A stretch of 64,000 nt of DNA from a bacterium (GCA_026224825.1 JAMFRO010000057.1:90054-154053), one strand, 5' to 3'; shown: positions 8,432-17,499, counted from the stretch's first letter. Notes: a model not told the origin generated them from the sequence alone. Made by a program: numbers and translations.

Positions 8432-9022
8432 TCAACCTGGTTCTTGAAACAACTGCAGCGCGTCCTCGACGATGGTGAGCGCTTCCGTATGGCCATCGGT
8501 AAGGCCCAGTGCGGATTCGGAGACGATCATACGCGCCAGCGCCACCGCGATCATCACAATCCCCGCCGCGGCCTTCTGGCTGCCGGCCCGGTGTGCCAGC
8601 AGTCCCGACACAGCCTCGATCTGTAAGGCACGAAACTGCTCGGCGGAGCTGACGATCTCGGCGCGGATGGTTTCGCGATGCGTGGCAATCGCGCTCAGCT
8701 CGCTGGCCACGGCCGCACCTGAGGGATCGCTGTTAAGTTGCCACAGGGCACGCAGGGGCTCAGGCGAGGCCAGCGCCTCCGCGAACCGCGCCATGCGGTT
8801 CTCGTTCACACGCCGCACCAGGGCCAGGATCAGGTCATCCATGGTGCGGAAGTAATAGTACAGGAGCTGCGTCTTAAGCCCGGCCTTCGCCGCCACCTGG
8901 CGGGCGGTGAGTGCGGGCAGGCCTTCATCACGCAGCACCGCCTCGGCCGCGTCTATAAAACGGGCGCGCGTCTGCGAATTCTCCAACCCCAATCTGCGCG
9001 TCTGCGCCACTTCTGTATCCAT
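8432..9022 (-). CDS. TetR family transcriptional regulator
   Basis: 196 aa. The N-terminal TetR helix-turn-helix (about residues 18-65) reads RARFIDAAEAVLRDEGLPAL...VAAKAGLKTQLLYYYF, the classical TetR_N pattern. The ligand domain is unassigned. It is the first gene of the minus-strand string regulator, dioxygenase, flavoprotein, selenoprotein, lying 46 bp after selB and 88 bp before the dioxygenase. It therefore probably controls the selenoprotein operon, which would make selenoprotein synthesis inducible by some substrate (inference). Confidence 0.85.
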   Translation of the reverse strand: MDTEVAQTRRLGLENSQTRARFIDAAEAVLRDEGLPALTARQVAAKAGLKTQLLYYYFRTMDDLILALVRRVNENRMARFAEALASPEPLRALWQLNSDPSGAAVASELSAIATHRETIRAEIVSSAEQFRALQIEAVSGLLAHRAGSQKAAAGIVMIAVALARMIVSESALGLTDGHTEALTIVEDALQLFQEPG

Positions 9023-9068
9023 CTCGCACCTCTGGCACCGGACTCCGGCGCGTTATCCAAACGAACCC

Positions 9069-10973
9069 TTAACCATTTTGCGCCGGGGGCAATAGTGCCG
9101 AAACCGCCGCGCTGCCACGGATGCGCCGGTCCGCGATGCGGCGGGTGAAGCGTATGGCGTCCAGATGGTCCAGCAGCGGCATGGAATATTTGCGCGAGAT
9201 GCCCAAAGCCGCCCCTACGTCCGTTGCCAGCAGGCCGGGTGCGCGCTCCAGCAACGGGCTGAGCAGGCGGATGGCGTGCTCCACGGACTCCTGGTGGAAG
9301 AGAATTTCCTTGTCTTTTGCGCGGTCTACGGCGCGGACCAACACGCCTTCACGCAGCAGCCGGTCCACCGCGCGTGAGGCTGCCAGGCTGGTGATGATGC
9401 TCTTGGGGTCGGGCGGGGAGAGCCCCGCGGCGCGGAGCTGGGCGGCGATCTGGGCGGCCAGCCCGGCTTCATCCTGGGCGCGGGCCTGGTCGGCCTCGGC
9501 ACGGGGGAGCAGAATTTTACTCCCGCGCCGGGCGATGCTGTTACGCGCGAGGAGGATCAAAATAGCTTCGTCAAGCACATTTGCGCCGGTGCCGGGCAAG
9601 CAAGCCAGCAATTGCACGCTGGTCAGGCCGTCGGCATGCGGGGCGAGTAGAGGGGGGAGCCGCGCCGCCAGAGCCTGCAAATCCGCTTGGGCGGCCACCA
9701 GCCCGGCGCTGGTGACCAACACCGGATGGGGTTTCAGCAATGCGGCGATATGGGCGGGGGCCAGAGCGGAGAGTTGCGAGAGATGTGTCAGGCTTGTGCC
9801 GGCAGCCCCCTGCGCTTCCACCTCGGCCAGGACCAGCGCTTCGGGCTCCAGCCGGGAGAGGCGCGAGAGACGCTGCAACAGCGGCGCGGAATGGCGGCGC
9901 TGGCGGCGGGTGACGGGCGCGATGATGCGCCCCCCGGCCACGGTCTGCGCCGGGGAGGCCAGGCGCAGGATTAAAAACTCACGGGCGGGGAAGGCGGCCG
10001 CCTCCGCGCAATGCAGTTGGGCAAAACCGGTCTCGCCGGGTTCCAGCACATCGCGGTCGAGCAGGCGCAGCCTCGCGTCGAACTCATCCGTGCCGAGCAG
10101 CGCGCGCAGGCGCATGCCGTTCTTCAAGGGCGGGGCGCTGGAAACGGCGCGGAGCGAGATTGTCAGCCAGTCCGAAGGGGTGAGGCCGGGGGCGGCGAGC
10201 GCCATGCCACGGTGCAGATCGGCGATGTCGATGTCGCGCAGGTTCAGAGCCACGCGCTGGCCGGGGGCGGCTGCCTCCACGCGCTGCCCGTGGATCTGCA
10301 CCGCCCGCACCCGTACCTGTTTGCGGGCGGGGAAAAGCTCAAGCGTGTCTCCAGCGCTGACAGCAGCGCCGCGCAAGGTGCCGGTGACCACCGGACCATG
10401 CCCGGCGATGGAGAAGGCGCGGTCGATGGGCAGGAACGGCAGGCCGAAGCTGGGGCGGGGTTCCTGGCTGCCGGCCAGGCTGGCGAGGGCATGGCGCAAT
10501 TCCTCAATGCCCTGCGCGCGCAATGCCGAGGTGAACACCGGCGGCAGGGGCAAAAAACCGGCTTTTGTGAGCAGCTCCATGGCCTCATCCGCGACCATCT
10601 GCGCCTCTTCGGGCGGCACCAGATCGGCCTTGCTTATGGCCACCACGGCACGGCGCAGGCCGAGCAAGCCGGCGATGTCGATATGCTCGATGGTTTGCGG
10701 TTTTATCCCCTCATTGGCGGCCAGCACCAGCAGCACGGCATCAATGCCGGTGGCCCCGGCGATCATGGTGCGGATAAAACGCTCATGGCCGGGCATGTCG
10801 ATGAGGTCGATTTCGGCGGTTGGGGTATGCAGCTTGGCGAAGCCCAGGGCGATGGAGATTCCACGCGCTTTTTCCTCGGCCAGCCGGTCGGTCTCCTCCC
10901 CCGTGAGGGCGCGGACCAGCGCGGTCTTACCATGGTCGACATGGCCGATGACGCCGACGACCAGGTTTTTCAC
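9069..10973 (-). CDS. selB: Selenocysteine-specific translation elongation factor SelB
   Basis: 634-aa translational GTPase, the normal SelB length. G1 is GHVDHGKTALVRAL, G3 is DMPGHERFI, and G4 appears as SKADL. Domains II-III follow (VTGTLRGAAVSAGD). The C-terminal third holds winged-helix repeats, ending with AALGISRKYSMPLLDHLD, the RNA-binding winged helix that recognises SECIS. SelB delivers Sec-tRNA-Sec to UGA. The GTG start overlaps the selA stop (GTGA), giving translational coupling. Confidence 0.95.
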   Translation of the reverse strand: MKNLVVGVIGHVDHGKTALVRALTGEETDRLAEEKARGISIALGFAKLHTPTAEIDLIDMPGHERFIRTMIAGATGIDAVLLVLAANEGIKPQTIEHIDIAGLLGLRRAVVAISKADLVPPEEAQMVADEAMELLTKAGFLPLPPVFTSALRAQGIEELRHALASLAGSQEPRPSFGLPFLPIDRAFSIAGHGPVVTGTLRGAAVSAGDTLELFPARKQVRVRAVQIHGQRVEAAAPGQRVALNLRDIDIADLHRGMALAAPGLTPSDWLTISLRAVSSAPPLKNGMRLRALLGTDEFDARLRLLDRDVLEPGETGFAQLHCAEAAAFPAREFLILRLASPAQTVAGGRIIAPVTRRQRRHSAPLLQRLSRLSRLEPEALVLAEVEAQGAAGTSLTHLSQLSALAPAHIAALLKPHPVLVTSAGLVAAQADLQALAARLPPLLAPHADGLTSVQLLACLPGTGANVLDEAILILLARNSIARRGSKILLPRAEADQARAQDEAGLAAQIAAQLRAAGLSPPDPKSIITSLAASRAVDRLLREGVLVRAVDRAKDKEILFHQESVEHAIRLLSPLLERAPGLLATDVGAALGISRKYSMPLLDHLDAIRFTRRIADRRIRGSAAVSALLPPAQNG

Positions 10974-12325
10974 CCCAGCGCCGCCTTCAGCGCTTCGGCC
11001 AACACGGGAAGTTCGGCATCGGTGACGGCCAGCATGTCGAGCAGCAAACGGCCCTCGCTGATACGGCCGATGACGGCGGGGGTTTGCGCGCGCAAGGCGG
11101 CGGCCAGATGATCCGCCCCGCCGGGCAGCTTTAGGGCAACGGCCCAGCTTTCGATCCGCTCCTCAGGCAAAGAGCCGCCACCCGCGAAGGCTTCCGTGCG
11201 CTCCAACGCGCCAATGCCGAGGAGGGTGAGCAGAGATTCGGCGCGGCGTTGTAAGGTGCCGCTGCTCTGCCGCAGCATGGCGTACACAGGCACGCGCTCG
11301 GGCGTGTCCCGATGCAGCAGCAACGTCGCTTCCAGGGCGGCGAGGGACATTTTATCCAGCCGCACGGCGCGCAGCAGCGGGTGGGTGCGGATGCGGTCGA
11401 GGGCGGATTCTTTGCCCAATATGAGCCCGGCCTGCGGGCCGCCTAAAAGCTTGTCGCCACTGCAGGTGACGAGATCCGCCCCCGCCGCGAGGGCCTGGGA
11501 CAAGGTTGGTTCGGGGCTTCCCGGGGTTTCATGCAGCAGGCCGCTGCCGAGATCTGCCACCACCAGCAGGTTTTTGCTCCGGGCAAGCTGGGCAAGTTCC
11601 CCGATGGGGGTTTCCGCCGTGAAGCCGATGGTCCGGAAGTTACTCTGGTGCACTTTCAGCAATACGCGGGTCTCGGGGGTGATGGCGGCGCGGTAATCGG
11701 CCAGGCGGGTTTTGTTGGTGGCACCCACCTCCACCAGTTTTGCCCCGCCCTGGCGGATGACATCGGGCACACGGAAACCGCCGCCGATTTCCACCAGTTC
11801 GCCGCGCGAGACGATGACTTCGCCTCCATCGCTGAGCGCGCTCAGGGCCAGGAGGATGGCGGCGGCACCATTGTTCACGGCCAAAGCGGCTTCGGCGCCG
11901 GTCAGTTCGCGGAGCAAATTCTCCAGGGAATGAGTGCGCGAGCCGCGTTTGCCGGTGGAGAGGTCGAATTCGAGGTTGCAATAGCCGCGCGCGACATCCT
12001 CGACGGCTGCGATGGCCTCGGCGGCCAGCGGGGCGCGGCCGAGATTGGTGTGCAGCACGATGCCGGTGGCGTTAATGGCGCGGCGCAGGCCAAGCCGGCT
12101 GCGGAGGGATAATTTTGCGCCGGCACGGGCCAGGAGGGACTGCCTATCGGGGATTTCAGTCAGGCTACCGGCGGTGATCTGCGTGCGTAATGCGGCGAGA
12201 TCGTCACGCAGGACATTGATGAGGCAAGTGCGGCCATATTCCGTGCAGAGTGCATCGGCTTCGGATGATTCAAGGAGCTTCTGCACCTGCGGCAGGTCGC
12301 GGAGCAGGTTTTTGCTCATCGGCAT
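10970..12325 (-). CDS. selA: L-seryl-tRNA(Sec) selenium transferase SelA
   Basis: 451-aa PLP enzyme converting Ser-tRNA-Sec to Sec-tRNA-Sec with selenophosphate. Diagnostic stretches are RRAINATGIVLHTNLGRAPL, YCNLEFDLSTGKRGSR, NNGAAAILLALSAL and the PLP-lysine segment SGDKLLGGPQAG. The ATG at 12323-12325 follows GGGGAGG about 7 nt upstream; an upstream extension to 12391 would reach into the direct-repeat region and is unlikely. It is first in the selA-selB operon and divergent from selD. Confidence 0.95.
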   Translation of the reverse strand: MPMSKNLLRDLPQVQKLLESSEADALCTEYGRTCLINVLRDDLAALRTQITAGSLTEIPDRQSLLARAGAKLSLRSRLGLRRAINATGIVLHTNLGRAPLAAEAIAAVEDVARGYCNLEFDLSTGKRGSRTHSLENLLRELTGAEAALAVNNGAAAILLALSALSDGGEVIVSRGELVEIGGGFRVPDVIRQGGAKLVEVGATNKTRLADYRAAITPETRVLLKVHQSNFRTIGFTAETPIGELAQLARSKNLLVVADLGSGLLHETPGSPEPTLSQALAAGADLVTCSGDKLLGGPQAGLILGKESALDRIRTHPLLRAVRLDKMSLAALEATLLLHRDTPERVPVYAMLRQSSGTLQRRAESLLTLLGIGALERTEAFAGGGSLPEERIESWAVALKLPGGADHLAAALRAQTPAVIGRISEGRLLLDMLAVTDAELPVLAEALKAALG

Positions 12326-12370
12326 ATATCGGCCTCCCCTACGGCAAACTTGTTGGTTCTTTTCGTGTGA

Positions 12371-12415
12371 TGCTAGGGATGCGTACAGCATCCAATGCTA
12401 AGGATGCGTACAGCA
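12371..12415. repeat. Tandem 20-bp direct repeats in the selA/selD divergent promoter region
   Basis: TGCTAGGGATGCGTACAGCA (12371-12390) and TGCTAAGGATGCGTACAGCA (12396-12415) differ at one base and are spaced by 5 bp. They lie midway between the divergent selA and selD starts. They may be paired regulator sites or a simple duplication. A GGATGC-GTACA-GCATCC hairpin (12377-12393) is embedded. Confidence 0.7.
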
Positions 12416-12445
12416 AGAGCATAAAACGCCCGGAGGAGCAAAACT

Positions 12446-13504
12446 ATGGCGGATCAGGACGTCAGGCTGACATCATTAGCGCATGGCGGCGGCTGCGGCT
12501 GCAAGCTCTCGCCCGCCGTACTGCGCGAGCTACTGTCCGGCATGCCGGCGGCGGCGGCGTTTCCGGATCTGCTGGTGGGCATCGAGACCGGGGATGACGC
12601 GGCGGTGTACCGGATCAACGATACCCAGGCGGTGGTGGCGACCACGGATTTCTTCATGCCGATCGTCGATGACCCGTATGATTTCGGGCGGATCGCGGCG
12701 GCGAACGCGCTCTCGGATGTGTATGCCATGGGCGGCAAGCCGATTCTGGCACTGGCGATTCTGGGCATGCCTTTGGGCAAGATCAGCAATGAGACCGTGC
12801 GCGCCATATTGGCGGGCGGCGCCTCGATATGCGCCGAGGCGGGCATCCCCGTGGCGGGCGGGCACTCCATTGATGCGCCGGAGCCGATTTACGGGCTTGC
12901 GGTGATCGGGCTGGTGAACCCGGACCGGGTGCTGCGCAATACCGGGGCGCAACCAGGCGATGCTCTTATTCTAAGCAAAGGGCTGGGGGTTGGGGTGATC
13001 AGCGCGGCGTTGAAAAAGGCCGAGCTGCCGCCGGAACAGGACCGCGCGCTATACGCGACGCTGGTTGATTCCACGACGCGGCTGAATGCCGTGGGGCATA
13101 CGCTGGCGGCGATCCCGGAGGTGCATGCGGTGACGGATGTGACCGGGTTTGGCCTGCTGGGGCATGGATTAGAAATGTGCCGGGGCTCGGGGCTGACGGC
13201 GCGGATAAAATTTGCCGATCTGCCGTTGCTGGAGGGCGTGGCCGCGTTGGCGCAGGTGCCCTACCGCACCGGGGCAGCGGTGCGGAACTGGGAGAGCTAT
13301 GGCCATGAGGTGGTGCTGGGCGCTGCCGTGCAAGAGTGGCAGCGCGATGTGCTGGCGGACCCGCAAACCAGCGGCGGGCTGCTTATTGCCGTGGCGCCGG
13401 CGGGGGTTGAGGCGGTTCTGGCGCAATTGCGCGATGCTGGTTTTGCAGCCGCGGCGGTCGTCGGCGGCATGGAAGAGGGACCGCCGCAAATGCACGTTAG
13501 CTGA
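12446..13504 (+). CDS. selD: Selenide, water dikinase SelD (selenophosphate synthetase)
   Basis: 352 aa. It makes selenophosphate from selenide and ATP, the selenium donor for SelA. The N-terminal catalytic loop reads [14 protein letters not shown], with Cys at the position that is Sec in some SelD proteins, then the catalytic Lys. Downstream signatures are [35 protein letters not shown] and [13 protein letters not shown]. The start has GGAGGAGCAAAACT upstream. It is divergent from selA, and its 3' end overlaps the convergent esterase gene by 8 bp. Confidence 0.95.
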   Translation: MADQDVRLTSLAHGGGCGCKLSPAVLRELLSGMPAAAAFPDLLVGIETGDDAAVYRINDTQAVVATTDFFMPIVDDPYDFGRIAAANALSDVYAMGGKPILALAILGMPLGKISNETVRAILAGGASICAEAGIPVAGGHSIDAPEPIYGLAVIGLVNPDRVLRNTGAQPGDALILSKGLGVGVISAALKKAELPPEQDRALYATLVDSTTRLNAVGHTLAAIPEVHAVTDVTGFGLLGHGLEMCRGSGLTARIKFADLPLLEGVAALAQVPYRTGAAVRNWESYGHEVVLGAAVQEWQRDVLADPQTSGGLLIAVAPAGVEAVLAQLRDAGFAAAAVVGGMEEGPPQMHVS

Positions 13505-14405
13505 GCTGGGCTTTCAGCCAGGCGCCGCAGGTCTCAATCGCCTCTTTGCCCAGCGGCACGGGGAAACTCAGAAAGCCGTGGATCGCACCTTCATAGTTGA
13601 GCAGCTCGGTCGGCACGCCCTCTTCCGCCAGGCGCTTGGCATAGGCCAGGCCCTGGTCGCGCAGCGGGTCGTATTCCGCCACCAGCACCAAAGCCGGCGG
13701 CAGATCGGCCAGGGATGGCGCGCGTAAAGGTGAGATATACGGGCTGCCGGGATCGGCCTTGGCGACATAGCTGGCGTGGTAGAAATCCAAGATTTCGTGG
13801 TCCAGGTAGAACCCCTCGCCAGTCTCGGCCATCGAGCCCTCGCGCGGGGCGGCGAGGTCGGTGCCGGGATAGATGAGCAATTGCGCGGCGAGTTCGGGGC
13901 CGCCTTCGTCACGCACATGCAAAGCGGTGACAGCGGCGAGATTGCCGCCGGCGCTGTCGCCAGCCACGGCCAGGCGCGTGGCGTCGGCGCCGAACTCCTC
14001 GGCATGGGCGACGGCCCAGTTCAGGGCGGCGAGGCAGTCCTGCAGCGCTGCCGGGTAAGGGTGCGCGGGGGCAAGGCGGTAGGTGACGGAGACGATCACG
14101 CAATCCGCCGCCAGAGCGAGCTGGCGGGTGATCTCGTCATGCGTGTTCACATCGCCCGAGACGAAGCCGCCGCCGTGGAAGAACAGCACCAGAGGCCGGG
14201 CGGCATTCTGGCGCGGGGCATAGATGCGGACCGGGACGAGGCCTGCGGGGGTGGGTAATACGCGGTCCTCGACATAGGCGACCGGGGTTACCGGACCGGG
14301 CGGCAGGGCCATGGGCGGCAGCCTGCCCTCGGCGATGGCCCGGGACATGGCGATGGCCTCTGGGAGACGCGGCAGGATTTGCGCGAATTGCGGATTGACG
14401 GGCAT
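13497..14405 (-). CDS. Alpha/beta hydrolase, hormone-sensitive-lipase-type esterase
   Basis: 302 aa. The oxyanion-hole motif HGGGF, the nucleophile elbow GDSAGG, the acid in [10 protein letters not shown] and the final His in AIHGFLSF form the HSL-family (bacterial family IV) carboxylesterase set. Cytosolic: no signal peptide. The ATG at 14403-14405 has GGAGGAATAAA just upstream, so the longer frame to 14522 is rejected. It is convergent with selD with overlapping stop regions. Substrate unknown; family members cleave short-chain esters and lactones. Confidence 0.87.
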   Translation of the reverse strand: MPVNPQFAQILPRLPEAIAMSRAIAEGRLPPMALPPGPVTPVAYVEDRVLPTPAGLVPVRIYAPRQNAARPLVLFFHGGGFVSGDVNTHDEITRQLALAADCVIVSVTYRLAPAHPYPAALQDCLAALNWAVAHAEEFGADATRLAVAGDSAGGNLAAVTALHVRDEGGPELAAQLLIYPGTDLAAPREGSMAETGEGFYLDHEILDFYHASYVAKADPGSPYISPLRAPSLADLPPALVLVAEYDPLRDQGLAYAKRLAEEGVPTELLNYEGAIHGFLSFPVPLGKEAIETCGAWLKAQLS

Positions 14406-14576
14406 TTTATTCCTCCCAGTTTTTGCCACCCTGTTTTTGCCGAAGCCGTGGCCGGGTACGAGGCAGGGTAGATCACATTTTCGTGATGATCCAGCCCCGG
14501 CATTTATGGGCTGAAAATACATAAATAATACTTGTGATTTTTTAAATAATGATCGATTTTATTTATGGATTAAATC

Positions 14577-14620
14577 GAGCCTGTTTAGCGGACCCTGCTT
14601 AGCGAACCCTGCTTAGCGAA
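14577..14620. repeat. Three 14-bp tandem repeats carrying successive stop codons
   Basis: On the minus strand CGCTAAGCAGGGTT, CGCTAAGCAGGGTC and CGCTAAACAGGCTC follow one another at the end of the CaiB gene. The first contains its TAA stop; each later copy repeats a TAA. This looks like replication-slippage duplication of the gene end. Confidence 0.75.
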
Positions 14621-15827
14621 CGATGGCACTGGCCTTCAGGCGGTTCAGTTCGGCATCCTGGATGCCGAGGCTTTGCAGGATCTCATCCGTGTGCTCGCCG
14701 AGATGGGGGGCGCGGCGCGGGTCCAGCGGGGCGAACTGGCCGTCGAAACCGACGGGGCCGGAGGCTAGTTTTATGCGGGTGCCATCTTCCACTTCCACCT
14801 CGAAGATCTGGCCGTTGGCGAGGGCCTGCGGGTCGGTGGCGACTTCGTGGATGGTTTTGACCAGCTCCCAGGGGGCGTCCCAGATTTCGAACAAAGGCTG
14901 CCAATGGGACCAGGGTTTTGCGCCGATGGCGGATGAGAATTCGGCGACGAGGGCGGCACCATGCTCGGTGCGGCCGGCGACGTCCTGGAAGCGGGGGTCG
15001 GCGGCCAGGTCTTCGCGGGCCAGCATGCGGCAGAGGGTGGGCCAGTAGCGCTCGGGGTCCAGCAGCATGAGCTGGATATAGCGGCCGTCGGACGTGCGGT
15101 AGGCGCTCGTCATGGGGAAGCGGGCGGCGGCGGTGGTGGCGGCCATCTGCTCGGGGGCCTGGGTCTGGCTCAGCACGATGTCCGCTGAGAGAATCCACAT
15201 GGCGGAGGCGAGGAGGGAGATGTCCACCACCGATGGCTCGCCGGTTTGCGCGCGTTTGAACAAAGCGCCGGCAATGCCGTAGGCGACGGCGACGGAGGAG
15301 GCGTGATCGCCCAGAGCCGGGCGGGGGCGCAGGGGCTCGTCGTAACCAGGCGGGCGCAGGACGTTGGCGAAACCGCCACGGGCCCAGAAGGCGGAGGCGT
15401 CGTAGCCGGCCTTGTTGGTTTCAGCACCTTTGAAGCCGAGGCCGTTGCCGCGGACGTAGATGAGCTTGGGGTTGCGGGCGCGCAGGTCTTCGACGTCGAG
15501 TTGCAGCGCCGTGATGGCTTTGGGGCGCAGGCTGGTGAGGAAGACATCGGCGGTTTCGATGAGGCGGAGAAAAATCTCGCGGCCCTCGGCGGATTTGAGG
15601 TCGATGCTGACGCTCTTCTTGCCGCGGTTGTTCAGCTCCATGGAGAGGTTGGCGGATTTGGTGACGCGGCCGTCGGCGATTTTGAGGGTGCGGTAGGGGT
15701 CGCCGCTGCCGGGCAGCTCGACATGGATAACCTCCGCCCCCTGGTCCGCGAGCAAAGCCCCGGCGGCGGGGACGAAGACGAATTGCGCCAGCTCGATAAC
15801 CCTGACGCCCGCGAATGTCCCTGGCAT
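14613..15827 (-). CDS. CaiB/BaiF family CoA-transferase
   Basis: 404 aa, the normal length for family III CoA-transferases. The N-terminal GVRVIELAQFVFVPAAGALLADQGAEVIHVE, NNRGKKSVSIDLKS and ADVFLTSLRPKAI are typical, as is the C-terminal PHLGEHTDEIL. The Asp that becomes acylated is expected near YDASAFWARGG. These enzymes move CoA between organic acids. The ATG at 15825-15827 has GAGAGG upstream. A perfect CAAG-N2-CTTG palindrome lies 22 bp upstream, and a TetR gene is divergent, suggesting direct repression. The gene ends in tandem repeats that duplicate its stop codon. Confidence 0.88.
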   Translation of the reverse strand: MPGTFAGVRVIELAQFVFVPAAGALLADQGAEVIHVELPGSGDPYRTLKIADGRVTKSANLSMELNNRGKKSVSIDLKSAEGREIFLRLIETADVFLTSLRPKAITALQLDVEDLRARNPKLIYVRGNGLGFKGAETNKAGYDASAFWARGGFANVLRPPGYDEPLRPRPALGDHASSVAVAYGIAGALFKRAQTGEPSVVDISLLASAMWILSADIVLSQTQAPEQMAATTAAARFPMTSAYRTSDGRYIQLMLLDPERYWPTLCRMLAREDLAADPRFQDVAGRTEHGAALVAEFSSAIGAKPWSHWQPLFEIWDAPWELVKTIHEVATDPQALANGQIFEVEVEDGTRIKLASGPVGFDGQFAPLDPRRAPHLGEHTDEILQSLGIQDAELNRLKASAIVR

Positions 15828-15848
15828 GTTCAACCTCTCATGTTTTTT

Positions 15849-15862
15849 AGCAAGCGCTTGCT
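15849..15862. promoter_or_regulatory. Operator AGCAAGCGCTTGCT upstream of the CaiB-type gene
   Basis: A perfect 14-bp palindrome of form AnCAAGnnCTTGnT lies between the CaiB gene and the divergent TetR gene. The same core (AGCAAGCGCTTGGT) occurs at 20102-20115 before the thiolase operon. The pattern matches sites reported for KstR2-type acyl-CoA-responsive TetR repressors. Confidence 0.75.
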
Positions 15863-15996
15863 TGATAGCCTGGGCGGGGTGTAGGGTCAAGCTGGCGGTT
15901 TGGCTCGCAACGGGCTGAATTGCTTGCTAGATGGTGAAGATGCTGGGCCGAATCGGGGGTCTGGCCCTGTATGTTGCGCCCAGAGGGTAAAGCGAG

Positions 15997-16746
15997 ATGA
16001 GTGTGAAGCCGACCAACGCGAAGCCAGGAGAGACGACGGCCAAGGCACGGCCGCTGGTGGTGCGCGCGGCACCGGCGAAGCCCGCCCTGGCGGACCGGCG
16101 AGGCAAAATACTGCAGACCGCCACACAGCGCTTCGCTGAACACGGGTTTGAAGCCACCACCGTGCGGCAGATCGCCGATGATGTGAGTATCCTCTCCGGC
16201 AGCCTGTACCATCACTTCGCCAGCAAGGAGGCGATGCTGCATGATATCGTGCGGGAGACGGTGGAGAAAATGCGCGATAATGTGGTGCGGATTTCCCAGG
16301 CCCCGGTGGATGCCGAGCACCGGCTGACCGCGCTGATATTGCTGGAACTTGGCGAAATGACGCGTAACCAGCAAGTGCACGCCATCCTCTCCAATGAACG
16401 GAAATTCTTCCGCAACAGGGAGGAATTCGCCTATGTGGTGAAAGCCAAACGCGAGGCCTATCACGCCTGGTGCGCGACGTTGCAGGATGGCATCGATTCC
16501 AAACTATTCAAGTCGAGCGTCGATTTCTACCTCACCATCAGCACCATCATCCGCATGCTCAGCGCCGCCGCGGATTGGTATAAAAACGAAGAGACCTATA
16601 TGTCTCGCCCTTTCGGCCCTTACACGCTGGATGGCGTTATCGATTTCCACCTCGAATTCGTTCTGAGCGCAGTCCGCCTGCCCGAACGCACCGCCGCCCC
16701 GATCCCACGCCAGGCCTGCGAGGAACTGGCGCTGTTCATCGGCTAG
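15997..16746 (+). CDS. TetR family regulator (probable acyl-CoA-responsive repressor)
   Basis: 249 aa. An unusual 33-residue basic, low-complexity N-terminal tail precedes the TetR HTH at about residues 35-85 (RRGKILQTATQRFAEHGFEATTVRQIADDVSILSGSLYHHF). The C-terminal domain contains RKFFRNREEFAYVVKAKREAY, resembling regulators such as KstR2 and FadR-like TetR proteins. It is divergent from the CaiB gene, with a matching palindrome between them and a second before the thiolase operon at 20051, so it probably governs both. The TAG stop lies in the first base pairs of a 107-bp repeat. Confidence 0.85.
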   Translation: MSVKPTNAKPGETTAKARPLVVRAAPAKPALADRRGKILQTATQRFAEHGFEATTVRQIADDVSILSGSLYHHFASKEAMLHDIVRETVEKMRDNVVRISQAPVDAEHRLTALILLELGEMTRNQQVHAILSNERKFFRNREEFAYVVKAKREAYHAWCATLQDGIDSKLFKSSVDFYLTISTIIRMLSAAADWYKNEETYMSRPFGPYTLDGVIDFHLEFVLSAVRLPERTAAPIPRQACEELALFIG

Positions 16747-16850
16747 AGCGCGATCGGTTGAGGTCCGCTCATCTTGAGCGGCCGAAACCGTGAATCGCCC
16801 TCTAAAAAATACCTGGAGCAGGATCGCACTTGAAGCGATCATGCTCCAGG
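16744..16850. repeat. 107-bp intergenic repeat, copy 1
   Basis: TAGAGCGCGATCGGTTGAGG...GATCATGCTCCAGG, nearly identical in direct orientation to 17527-17632. The repeat has near-palindromic ends (AGAGCGCGATCG / CGATCATGCTCC) and an internal hairpin CCGCTCATCTTGAGCGG. It resembles the interspersed palindromes common in Alphaproteobacteria. The TetR stop codon is its first triplet. Confidence 0.85.
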
Positions 16851-16875
16851 TTTGGGTGTGCCAAGAACCTGGTGA

Positions 16876-16897
16876 TCAAAATCACACGCTTGGTACC
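16876..16897. repeat. Inverted repeat, left arm
   Basis: TCAAAATCACACGCTTGGTACC matches the reverse complement of 17500-17522 with one base insertion. The two arms enclose the small SDR-like gene. Confidence 0.75.
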
Positions 16898-16960
16898 CGC
16901 CAGCGGTATGGCGAAAACCGAGCCATTGCTGACGCCGCACCCGAGGTGCAGTGTCGGAAG

Positions 16961-17452
16961 ATGATCCCGTTCAAAGCGTCGCTCGTCGTCGGCGGCACCG
17001 GCATGCTGACCCTTGCGACGCGGTGGTTGCTGGTCCGTTCCGAAACGACCGTCGTTGTCGCGCGGCGCGCCAGCTCCTTTGGGCGGGGCTCTGGCCTCAT
17101 TTCCATTGATGCAGATTGGACCAGTCCGTCGTTTTCGAGCGTCGTTGGCGCGGCGCTCGAACACTCACCTCCGTTGGACGCGGCTCTCGTCTGGCTTCAT
17201 GACCCCGCCCTGCACCTTCCGGGGCTCTTGCCGTGGCTGTCGGGAGCTCGGGTGGTTCTCGTTCTCGGGAGCATGGATGGGCATCCTGAAGTCCCCGCCG
17301 GGGCCAGCCAAATCGCCACCTTGCGCCTTGGAAGTATACCGACGGCCCGAGGGCGTCGTTGGCTGACGCACGAGGAGATCAGCGCTGGCGCGATCGCTTC
17401 TCTCGAGGATGGCCACAGCCGTATCGTTGGCGAGCTGACGGCTACGGGCTGA
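16961..17452 (+). CDS. Small SDR-like NAD(P)-binding protein
   Basis: 163 aa from the ATG at 16961, which has a purine-rich GTCGGAAG upstream. The frame is open back to 16790, but that part is the repeat. The N-terminus FKASLVVGGTGMLTLATRWLL carries a GGTGML nucleotide-binding loop, and VVVARRAS follows the second strand. The protein then shortens: no YxxxK catalytic motif is visible, and the C-terminus RRWLTHEEISAGAIASLE is the ending of small short-chain-dehydrogenase-like proteins. It probably binds NAD(P) without classical SDR catalysis. It is enclosed by inverted and direct repeats, so may have moved as a unit. Confidence 0.65.
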   Translation: MIPFKASLVVGGTGMLTLATRWLLVRSETTVVVARRASSFGRGSGLISIDADWTSPSFSSVVGAALEHSPPLDAALVWLHDPALHLPGLLPWLSGARVVLVLGSMDGHPEVPAGASQIATLRLGSIPTARGRRWLTHEEISAGAIASLEDGHSRIVGELTATG

Positions 17453-17499
17453 AGGGCCCCTTTCCGCCCGACCTAGTCGTTCCCGATCATTCGCACACC

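Noticed and set aside
12446..13504. SelD itself as a selenoprotein
   Set aside because: The catalytic loop reads GGGCGCK with Cys codons and no internal UGA.
16790..16960. Longer N-terminus of the small SDR-like protein starting at the GTG at 16790
   Set aside because: It would be translated from the intergenic repeat and a hairpin; the ATG at 16961 begins the recognisable fold.
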